Shown here: positions 54,024 to 64,000 of the stretch, piece by piece
Layout: each line of letters opens with the position of its first letter
How positions within the stretch are numbered: the first letter of the stretch is position 1
Source: Rhopalosiphum padi
Lineage: Eukaryota > Arthropoda > Insecta > Hemiptera > Aphididae
NCBI RefSeq assembly: GCF_020882245.1
Contig: NC_083598.1
Span: 43,871,858-43,935,857 of the forward strand
Direction of reading: 5' to 3'
DNA length: 64,000 nt
Made by a program: the position numbers and the translations under genes
Notes under the pieces: generated by a model
The model's input: the letters and a program-made list of their open reading frames with translations, nothing else
The model's database searches: none
What the model was told of the DNA's origin: nothing

Positions 54024-55322
54024 TATGTACCTAATAATAAGCGATGACTATAGAAAACAACATTATTTGATAAAATAATTGTTTTCCATACGTGTCAACA
54101 AGATAATGGTAGTAACTTTCATACTCATATTGATCAAATTATTTTAATTTAGTTTTTATTATATGACAAATGCCCATAATATTCGTGTAATTTAATTTTC
54201 TGGGAGTTATTCAAAATGCCGTAATTGTCTTTTATATCAATATGAAATATTATATTTATTCGTAAAATCATCATAACACCATTGCAATTATATAATCAGA
54301 CGTTAAATAATAATATTATGTTTTGTACCTATATTCAGATGTATATAATTAAATTTGAAGACATAAGCATTGTTATAGTTATGCCATTCATATAATTGTT
54401 ATACTTTTAACAACTCCGTGCAAAGGAAATTATCATTGTTGTTTTTGAAAACATAAAATTAAACTATGTTCATTAGCTACCTAAATATGAAGTATTGTTT
54501 AATTAAACGCGGTTGTACGTGCAGTATAGGAATCTAAAATATAATTGTATATTTGGATATAATATACATTTATATTTACGCATTAATTGCATCAGTTTAA
54601 TAATATAGTGACCGTGAGTTAATTAAAACACTACATTTTATAAAACGTAAATACCTAAATTAATTTCAATTGTTATAGTTATTTTATTAATTATCTTTGT
54701 TTACATTTCTAATGTAAGCATCTTTATTTTCTTAATTATTTTTTGTGAAGAAATGAATGTTGACGAGGAACTAAAAATTCAAAACTTATATATTTAGCGA
54801 ATATAATAACCGGTTGTGAAATAATTATTTATACATGAATGAAGATAATATTTACTAAATTCTATTTTATGGTAACGCACTAGTAATTAACGTTTTACAT
54901 TTGATGCGAAATCAAGAGGATTGCTAGTTTTGCATTGAAGTAGTGATTTTTTTCTTCAATTATCAGTGTTTAGAAGTCTTGATATAATGAAAAAGCGAAA
55001 AAAAAAAATTGAAATGCGAATATTAATTAGTTACTAAGGAATGTAAGTTATATAGATAAAATGTAATACGTTTATCAGTTAAGTATTATACACCTTATTA
55101 GTATGTAAATAATAATCAGTTTTATATTTTGTGTGCCTTTGTTTTTTTTAATATTAATTTGAACGTGTATGTTATTAGTGAGTCATTTTTAATGATCAAA
55201 GCTTTCTGGTATATAACAATTATTTTAATACATTTTGGTTTAAAACAAAACAAATTATGATGTAGTAAATAGTAATGCACTTGAAAAGATATAGTAAAAT
55301 ATAAATTAATGTAAAAACGCTT

Positions 55323-55326
55323 ACCT
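55323..55326 (-). promoter_or_regulatory. Frq: Candidate recursive splice (zero-length exon) site
   Basis: On the minus strand, a pyrimidine-rich TTCTTCTTAC and a branch-point-like CTAAAC precede GAG|GTAAGC. This juxtaposed 3' and 5' splice signal is the form used for stepwise removal of long insect introns. It is in the right orientation within the upstream frequenin intron, but a chance match is quite possible. Confidence 0.2.
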
Positions 55327-58300
55327 CAGTTTAGTGTAAGAAGAACTATTAATATAGATAGTTATAATTGAAAATAGATATATTTTTATAATACATATAT
55401 ATATATGTCGTTTTTTAATAAATGCTGTGTTTATAATGTTGATAATACATTTGCCAATTTTTTTTTTTAATAACTCAAACCTTATAACCAATTATTGTGT
55501 AATAACATTTAATTTAAAACTTAAAAGTAAAATACTACTAAGCATTTCAAAGTTATGTTGTGTATAGATTATGGTTATAATAAAAAAATCAATTTATAAC
55601 TTATGTTGATTTAAAAAAAAAAGTTTAAAACATTTTAAAATATTTAATACATTATTATCGTATCGTATAATATAGTACTATACTACAATTCGACTTAATT
55701 ATCTTTTAGCTGTGACCGAATAAAACAATTATTTAGTATGTAAATATATTAAACATGTTTTTGTACTAATATTATCAAATAGGTACATTTGACTTTTTTT
55801 CATTCTAGCTAAATGTTGTATGCTCAATTTAATTTTTGTTTTTAAACCCATAATTTCTTTTTTGATAAATTACATTACCCTGTCATCAATCAATGGTCCA
55901 CTATTTATTTTATAACATCTAATAATTGGAGACCTTTAAAAGTCTAAACATAATATTAATAATATTATTTTTTAATATTATTTGTCATAATATATCCATT
56001 AATAATGTACATAAAAGTTTTTAATGAAAAAAAAAAATATAATTATTATATCACCGAAATAAAAACATAGAACACTGGGATATAAAAATAGTAATAAAAG
56101 AAGTATTAAATAAATATCATCTGGTACCTACTTGATTTTTTAAAAGCAATTAATGAAAATAATAAAATTATCAATGTTATAACGTAATATGTGGACCAAA
56201 ACTAACGAAAGTTGTGAAATTATCAACTAAGATACCAAGTTGATACACAATATAACAAATAATATTAAGTATTAGATACGACATTCAAAGTCTCGAAGGC
56301 CATACAAAAATCTATTAAAAACAACGATTTAACTCATTTAATGTCGATCAAATAATATTTGCTATTACAATATACAATCTAAAATACTACAATAAGGTAC
56401 ACCTCTATTTTTGCGTAGATCAAAAATACCATAATAAAAAAAAATACTTAATGTACAAAATAATAATGTTATTACGATAACAAAGGCTATGAAAGGCCTG
56501 AATGATGGACAAGAGGGGACAGACACAACGGGACATATACGTCACAATGGGTATAAAACGATTTTTATATTATATGCGTACGCCAAATATTTGTCTGTAA
56601 ATCCAAAATAATGTTATACCAAACAACAAAACCAAAGTATAAAAACTACTAAATAAAGTTATGTTGCCATGGATCTGAAAGGAAATTTGTCCCTAAATTA
56701 TGACAGTTCACTTGGCTATAGGTTGCTGGTCAGAGTCTAACCGATGTACGATTCTATTACATTAAATTTAAGTGATTTTAAAGTTGCTCCCGTTATTACA
56801 ACTGAATTATTCGGTTTTTTTGATATTCTTCAAATATTGGTGAGTAGTTATTAGAAATTTAGAAGCTTTTGTTTTGGTCGATAGTATCAGACAAAATATT
56901 GTACTGTATAACGTAGTTAGTTCTGTTTATTTTCCTATTTTGTAATGAAATGCTTATCCGCTAATATTATTTTCAAGTATACAACAAATATGAGTGCTAC
57001 TATTAACAATTAACTACATTGTTATTTGGTACAAGATGACACTCCAACAAGAATTCCTCTTTATGGTGGGTCAATGTAATAATAGTAATAATAATAAATA
57101 CATAATACAGGATTAATACAAATTTAATTTCCTTGTGTTCATCGTGAAATTAATGTATTACATAATGGTATTAACAATGATGTAATTAAAAACATATTAC
57201 TTTTTTAGTTATTAAACTGGATAAACTAATAAACCTAATACGTTAATACCTAGTTACATATTGTTACGCATTAAATTAATATTGGTAATAATAAATCAAA
57301 ATTAAAATATATAGAAAATATTATTATCTTCAGTAAATCAGGACAAAATATCCATAATTAATCGTTTTATTAAATTTGACTTGATATTCTATTATATTTT
57401 AAAATTTTTGTATTTTTTTATAACCCTATCCTAATATATTATTCAATAATAAGTTTTCTACATAAAATGTACAGTTGAACTTTGTGAACATTCGTTATAT
57501 TTTATACTTGACAATGATAGTAACAATAACATGGATAAAGTACACATAGTATGTAGTATGCCTATTGTGCCTATAGTAACACTATATCAGGTCATCGACG
57601 TTGTTGTTTTGCAAATACTCAGTAATATTATAATTAATTGTCACGTTACAATAAACTTTTTTGTTTTAAATCATACAAGTAGTTTCTGGGAACAAAATGA
57701 AAAATACTACATGTAAATGTGTTCATATTTTGTTCAGCGGATTAATAGTTTGACATAAATGTCAGTACACGGTAGACGATACAAGTATATATCTATTAAG
57801 TAAATTATATACGACGACGGTATATTGAATTACAAAAAAAAAAAAGACTAATGTTTATTTTTAGGGTTGAAGTGAATTGAATACAAAAATTGTTTTTAGA
57901 GGCAGATATTTTCTAGCGCTACAAGTTAGTTGATTGAAACTCCCCAATGTCCCTGCAAAGCTGTGTCGGAACATCAATGGAGTTCAGTATGTCAATATCG
58001 TGATAAATTGCGGGTCCACGTAAAAGGCACTCTACTTAAATGAATATCAACTTCTCAATTTACTATTCCATAATAGTTGTAACAATGTTAAAATACAATA
58101 AGTTATCTGAGAACATGAAACGTATTCACTGACTGCCAATAACCAAATAACAATATTATCATTTATGGATATAGCTAAGGAAAATTTTAAAAAATATACT
58201 TTACATTTGTTTTACTACAAATAATTTTTATACTTTACAAATATTTCAATGCAATTATGAATAAAAATAATCCATATGATAATTATATATGAATTTAGAT

Positions 58301-58783
58301 AGCTAAAGATAAAATTATAAAAAGAGTTGAGTCATAGAACCATAGTTACTGGAGTTAAATTTTTGTTGGAATATAAGACTCGAATACAAAGATAAATCAT
58401 AGTATTTGTTTGAAAAACCGTTCTAAGAAGTGTGGAGATAAGACTGGAGTTGTTTAAAATACTTTTATTCCAAACTTCTTTTTATTCTTTTTAGTTTATC
58501 TTTGACTTACAAAAACTTCTGAAAAAAACGAAAACTAAAACATCAAAATACTAACTAAAATTGATTTGACATTTTTTAGCATTCTTTCTAGTCTCTAAGT
58601 AGCTAGTATTTAAATTATATCTTTAAAAAAGCAAAAATGTTATCACTTTTCAAATGATCCAAAATAATTAGGTAAACCAATTAATACTTAATTCGGTAAA
58701 TAGATTTTAGTTCTACGACGAAACATAATATTTTGTGTTATCTTATCTATTATCTATAATGTTATTATTTTATTAAAATATAC

Positions 58784-58788
<5 letters not shown>

Positions 58789-58835
<47 letters not shown>
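58789..58835. repeat. (TG)23 microsatellite
   Basis: An uninterrupted TG run of 47 bases, the longest pure dinucleotide tract seen in the window. It is likely polymorphic and can adopt Z-DNA. Confidence 0.98.
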
Positions 58836-58838
<3 letters not shown>

Positions 58839-59931
58839 CGTGTGCAATATATTATTATAAGATATAATTTATTAATTATATAATATTATGCCATACGATA
58901 TATTTTGTAAGTAGTCACTCAAATATTAGTTGGTAATATAATAAACGATTAAAGACTGATTAAAAATTAAAAAATTATAAATAAAATAAGTTTAAATAAA
59001 TCTAAACATTTTCAATATAATATATGAATTATTTATTATTCTTAACTGCTAAGGATTTATATATTAAGCTGTTTTAGTATAAACACAATTTAGTTTTATA
59101 ATACTTTAAAATGTTAAACAACGTTTTCAGTATTATAACTCGACTCTATAATATTATTATGTTTAGTGGAGTTTAAATCGATCGTTGGTATTCCGAAAAA
59201 TATAAATAATTATAATATTAAGATTATTTTAATATTACGTGAATCTTCATTTTAACAAGCTATGTGATAATGATTCATATAAATTTGTATTAAGAGTGTT
59301 CTTTTGATATTTTTTTTGAAACCAAAAATTAAACTTTAAAAATAGCAACTACTCCTTTCAATTTATTCTTTAAGAAAATGCCGTTTCAAATGAATACCGG
59401 CTGGTTTTTTTAAGGTTTCGCCTAAGTGGATAAGACGAGGTGAATTCGTCAACATTTCTCGTTACCATTTTACAAAATAAAAGGCATTCTCACACTTCTC
59501 ATTGGCCGTTTTCTTCCGGTGAAAAATGACATCACTGGCTAGTAAATGGCAAGCGACTATGTAGAACGTGCATTTGAACCATTTGAATTATATCGCGGGG
59601 ACGTGACAAAGTCGAGAACTCGATTTATAGATAGATCGAAAATCAAACGTGTGTAATGTGTATTTACTTAGGGTTTGATTAAATGTTTATATAATATCTT
59701 CGTTTATTTATTTGATTAAATTATTATATAATATAATGAATGTTCATTACAATCATATAATTTTTATGAATATAGAAAAGACATACTAACTATAACTAAC
59801 GTACAATATCGTTCGTTCACGACTCATCAAATAACGTATCCTAGAATTGCTTGCATCGGAGTGGAAGACTTTACATTTGAATTACATTTCATGACGTTGA
59901 GGATTTCGTGTCAACAAGAACCTGTAGCTAC

Positions 59932-60010
59932 CGGTGGTTCTCAAACTTAGTTACCCTCTTAATATAGCCTGTGGCACAAAGTTTAATTAAAGTTCTGAAC
60001 TAGGGAATAA
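59932..60010 (+). mobile_element. Truncated hAT-like left end
   Basis: CGGTGGTTCTCAAACTTAG followed by TTACCCTC and GTGGCAC resembles the CAGTGGTTCTCAAAC-type terminus of many hAT elements. No matching inverted end was found downstream, so only one end appears to remain. The right boundary given is arbitrary. Confidence 0.4.
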
Positions 60011-60185
60011 ACTTGTGGTAGACTATATATTATTTTTTGAGTTAATGAAAAAAAACTAGTTCCTATAGTTCTGTGGTATTAAAAATAACCTTACTAGATT
60101 GAATATTTCAAAACGAACTGATTAAAAAATATTACCTATTTATATATTCGTATAATATATAGCATAATATTTATATATAGAGAGA

Positions 60186-60230
60186 AATTATTTCATGGTA
60201 TAATCTTGCAGCTTATACCATGAAATAATT
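60186..60230. repeat. Perfect 18-bp inverted repeat with 9-nt loop
   Basis: AATTATTTCATGGTATAA (60186-60203), loop TCTTGCAGC, then the exact complement at 60213-60230. Pairing stops abruptly on both sides. It could form a cruciform or an RNA hairpin, but the stem is short for a microRNA precursor. Confidence 0.85.
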
Positions 60231-62229
60231 ATAACTACAATAGTATAATATAACTGTTTAAAAATTAAATATTAATATAATATCTTAATATTTTTTGCCA
60301 TTTTTGCGTTTACGTAAATTTATCGGAAATAGACAAAAATACTATAAAAATTACGTAGGTAGGTACATTAACACACAATTGTTTTTTTCTTTAATTAAAA
60401 AAAATAGTATTTAAGTAAAGTGTATGGATTTAATCGAAGGTAAATAAAAAATATATTTTAATCGTTTAATCGAACCAACATTTATGTTGGTTTAATGGTT
60501 TTGTTCAATTTAACTTTAAACTAATCGAAAACGTAAGTACTAAGTGGCATGGCAAAAAAAAAATATAATATTTTTATATAATGCAAAAAATTATATTACA
60601 CGTGTTAAACCGTTTTGTATTGACGTTAATATTTCAAATATTCCATTCGCTCGCCTTTTTTATTTGGTTCGCATAGTACTATTAAATTATATCCAAAACA
60701 GCAAATGAACAAAAAAAAAAAAAAAAAATGTAAAATATATACACAGTATATGCATTATGGAAATGATCATAATGCTTATATTTTGTTTACGAAAAAAATA
60801 TAAAGAGCGAAAGATAAAAAAAATCCGAATAAAAATTAATTATTAAAATGTAATTTACGTATAGAAATAATGAGTTATCCTACATGTCTATTTATCTTTA
60901 TAACTTAATAAGATTTAAAAATATATCGTAAATAATGCTTTTACTCGTATTATACAGAATTAACAACTCAGATTACACGATTTTACTATACGTATTTACG
61001 GTAAATCTATATTATAGCAATATGGTTTTATTTTCTAAGTATTTTATCTATAAAATATAATAGGTACTATAAATACAAATGCAATAAATTACTATTTTGA
61101 TTTTCTAAATCATGTGCAACTCAAATAAGACAATATGATTTAAAAAAAATAACAATTACAATAAAAGTTGACAAAATAATAAATTAAAACTTAATTTTTT
61201 AAAAATAACAATATCCTACAAAAGCTAAAAAGAATACAATGTCATATCCTATTGACTATTGTCCTCTTTAGACTCTTAGTTTAACTATTATTTTTTTTGA
61301 CATATTATGTAAATTATTTACATAAATTAAAACAAAATCTTTATTAATTGTTATATAATAATACTTTGGAGAAAAACTTTTAAAATAATAGTCTATTGAA
61401 TAATTGAAGTTGTTTCAAGAGTTTTTATGGAAAACTATTTGAACTTCTTGATTTTTATCCTAATTCAGTTTATAAAATATGGGAGGAAACAGATGTTCAA
61501 GACAAGTTGTGGTGTTGTTTCGAAGAAAAAAATAGTTGCTAAGCTGACTGTGAAGAAAAACGTAGTGTTCCGGATAGAACGAGATAAGATTTTAAATTAG
61601 GAGGTCTGTGTCGATAATATCAATACTGACTAACAATATAGTCAATTTTTTATTTGTTTTTGCACGTGATAAAAATTAGTTAACATCGTGAATGACAACT
61701 AAATTATCCAAAAACACAAAATATTTCATTTTTTAGTTTTACTGTGTTATTTAATTCATATTTTTAACTTTTATCAAACACAACTGATCAGACTTGATGT
61801 AGTGCTAGTACAGGTTATGAGTATACCTAAGTATAAAATAGATCTCAATAAAAAGTTAAATTTGAATTCAATCATAAATCATTGAATACTAAAAACTGTT
61901 CTGACCTGAGACGATGTTATGTCAAACCTCTAATTCCAAGTATATTTTATAATAAGTTAACATCAATATGAATATTTATTTATCAATCAGCTGTCTCGTG
62001 TATTCCGTTGTTCGTACAAAATATATTTGTGTTTGTCATTTCAGAGAAACGAGTAACCTTACTAGTAACATGTGATGTAAATTTGAACAATTTTCACCTT
62101 GATTAAATAATAGAGAACAGAGAAAAACCACAAATTATTTCCCTGTCAATCATATTTGTATCGATGTTAAAAAAAAAGTAAAGTTAGAAATAAATGTCGA
62201 ATCTTAATACCAATAGAAATAAAGTTTGT

Positions 62230-63640
62230 TTTGTTTTTGCCCTAATGTGATTATATGAACAATGTTTTTCGTCAATCCCCCCTGGCGTGTATATAATATG
62301 AACAAACTTGATGGTTTGCCAACGCGAGAACACGCGATATATAATTAGCCATGTGAAAAGCGCGGATTTACTAAATTTAACCCACAAATGGCATTGTTTG
62401 GCCTTGTGACTTATTAATAGTCATTACGAATGCTAAGCGAATTGTAAATTGCAGGCAACTGAATTGAATGGATGAGTCTGAAGAGATAGTCGGGATCCGT
62501 GGCAGGAGAACAACAACTTCGCTCTGAAATTCGCAGTTCAAAACGGTAGCTTCAAGAATATTTCCCGTGTTTATTTCTTATAAAATCTCGCGTGTCATTG
62601 CATAGCTTAGGTGCGTTTAAATTCCTAAGCAAAACTTTTGGGTGAACTAATTTTCAATCTCGGTAAATCCGCAGTGAACTTAAGGCTTTAACAGGATAGT
62701 TGACTGCTTCGCCGGGATCGACCACAGTATCGATCAATTTCAATGACATCTCATTTGCAATTATTACTGTTGTATTTTGAAATGAATAGCATTAATATCG
62801 ATATTTTTCCGGCCAAAACAGCTCGTTCGCGTAGCCGCGAATGATTAATGTAATTATCGTGCAAATCTGAGAATATGCTTTCGATCAAAGTAATCTTTCG
62901 TGTCCTCCATCATATTATCATGACAAATTGTCATCAATTGTCTGGCAATTTGTTGTATTGTGTATTTCCGTACAATATAATTTTTCAATTATCGATGATA
63001 ATCAATATTGTTCGAAGAACGACTGTGCCAATGAATCGTTTTGCAGATGAACTCAAATACTTAAATTTAGGCGTAATATATTGACGTTTCGCCATACATG
63101 TATGATTGTTTTAAACATGCGTTAATTTCGTCCGCACATCATGTAGCGCATGAAATGATCGAAAATGTCTGTCTGATATCACCGGACAGTAGCAGTAGAG
63201 CGCCACGAAAAAGTATGGTATTATTGTTGAGGTCTTTCGCTGTTCTATCGAGAACTTAAAGTGAATTAAACTTGTGATGGGCCATAGTGCATTTGTGCTA
63301 ACTTTAGCCACGCCAGAGTGCTTATTTATGTCGTAGATCACGTCTGAATTTGAATAAACGTTCAATGGCGATACGAGTGCTAAATTTTCAGTCCGCCCAC
63401 TATCGAGCAAAGTCACTACAATATCTGATGAAGCGATTGCCAACACACTACGCAATATATGATTTTATAAACGAACGCACGCAATCATCAATGGGACTAG
63501 GAGCCGCCTGGTAAGTCCAAAATAATAATAATAATAACAATAATCCGTCTTGTTGTGCTGCTTTCGACAAATTGATTCAGTCGTATATGTTCTTTTGTTT
63601 AGCAATGAGCAGTTTTTCATTATTTACAACAAAAGTAGAC
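62230..63640 (-). pseudogene. Helitron PIF1-like helicase, decayed copy
   Basis: Minus-strand remnant of the helicase domain of a Helitron (rolling-circle) Rep-helicase. In N-to-C order the blocks are: KLLIAKQKNIYD and LSKAAQQDG (63545-63640); LDLPGGS, a Walker A remnant lacking the GKT (63497-63520); SVLAIASSDIVVTLLDSGRT (about 63390-63455); SGVAKVS; CTMAHHK (63271-63291); LDRTAKDLNNNTIL, then FRGALLLLSGDIRQTFSI (Walker B region, about 63150-63245); CADEINACLKQS; LRERAVLAGKNIDINAIHF; IDTVVDPGEAVNYPVKALSS; LLRNLNAPKLCND; VNPRFSHG; LYIACSRVGKPSSLF (62307-62341 covers the core); GLTKNIV (about 62260). There are many stops and several frameshifts, and about ten codons are deleted before CTMAHHK. 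No N-terminal Rep domain was recognised up to 64000, and no Helitron terminus was identified. Confidence 0.88.
63519..63544. repeat. (AAT)n microsatellite inside the Helitron relic
   Basis: On the helicase strand it reads (TTA)n and sits exactly between the AAQQDG block and the LDLPGGS Walker A remnant, where the intact family has a short Leu/Phe-rich strand (type GLFFLDAPGG). Slippage has expanded the coding leucine-like triplets into a run. Confidence 0.75.
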
Positions 63641-64000
63641 AAAAAGGCCGTTGTTCGCGTTGAACATCACTGTTAACGATGTCTGTTTTTTAGGCGGTTT
63701 GGTGACGAATGATGTACTACTCATATTCGATGACACGTCGTAGAAACGATACATGTGTCAATACGCGATGTACTTGCAGGCGCTGTCGTTCATGTGCTCT
63801 GTGTGCGTAGATGGCTCGTTGGGACGCGTCTGTCTCAAAATAGTTCGTTACGTTAATCTTGAATTTCTTTTTCACACGTGTTTGCAACCCAATTTCTTAA
63901 ATCTACATTGTCCACAAATTGATCTTCTGCCAATCATTTTAACCGATAGGTGAGGTTTATTTGTAAATTTCGTGTACGTCGAACAATATCTTCTACTCGT

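Larger units (their letters stand above)
44842..64000 (-). other. Frq: Upstream frequenin intron (partial, at least 19 kb)
   Basis: This is the sequence upstream of the EF2 exon. The intron's acceptor is at 44842-44843 and its donor was not found before 64000. I looked on the minus strand for the conserved N-terminal frequenin segments (the MGKK start with myristoylation glycine, the ITEKEI-type helix, the EF1 region, the FRVFDEN end) and saw none. The stretch holds AT-rich DNA, a GC-richer block at 49.5-51.0 kb with a foldback element, a (TG)n tract at 58.79 kb, a perfect hairpin at 60.19 kb and a Helitron relic at 62.2-63.6 kb. An unrecognised 5' noncoding exon cannot be excluded. Confidence 0.6.

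Noticed and set aside
63753..63953. A 66-codon plus-strand ORF with several Cys residues.
   Set aside because: Lies next to the minus-strand Helitron relic with no family match; probably chance or unrecognised transposon sequence.

Overview
The window reads as nuclear DNA of an insect, most likely an aphid or close relative. It is very AT-rich (judged by eye, not computed) and full of microsatellites and decayed transposons. Its only protein-coding exons with clear homology are widely spaced. The aphid call is an inference from base composition, from recurrent words such as GTAGGTACCT, and from a dispersed repeat ending CGCTCAGAATCTAAAAT; it is not proven.

The whole window appears to lie inside one gene on the minus strand, frequenin/NCS-1 (neuronal calcium sensor). 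Two internal coding exons are visible: 44763-44841, which carries the end of EF-hand 2 and the following helix, and 2439-2527, which carries all of EF-hand 3. Their splice sites are consensus and their phases match: a tryptophan codon is split T|GG across a 42,235-bp intron. The N-terminal exons were not found up to position 64000, and the C-terminal exon (EF-hand 4 and tail) was not found below 2439. The gene therefore runs off both ends, and almost all of the window is intron.

Within these introns are several transposon remnants. A MULE-type transposase fragment lies on the plus strand at about 26760-27218, with one clear frameshift. A decayed Helitron helicase lies on the minus strand at about 62230-63640, with stops, frameshifts and a destroyed Walker A motif. 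Two non-autonomous hAT-like elements (11572-11884 and 25125-25620) share terminal inverted repeats, and the second has a perfect 8-bp target duplication. A pogo/Tigger-like foldback element with TA duplication sits at 50157-50348 beside a diverged partner. An unclassified TIR element lies at 26046-26484, a tiny TIR element at 35412-35501, a truncated hAT-like end at 59932, and at least five copies of one dispersed repeat family are scattered through the window.

The remaining sequence is mostly low-complexity AT-rich intron. It is interrupted by GC/CpG-richer patches (about 1600-2210, 19590-20330, 35025-35960, 39290-39970, 49490-51000) with no recognisable coding potential; these may be regulatory or unrecognised transposon DNA. 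No rRNA gene, tRNA gene or CRISPR array was seen, and no new multi-gene system is evident. The short ORFs scattered through the window look like chance open frames except where noted.
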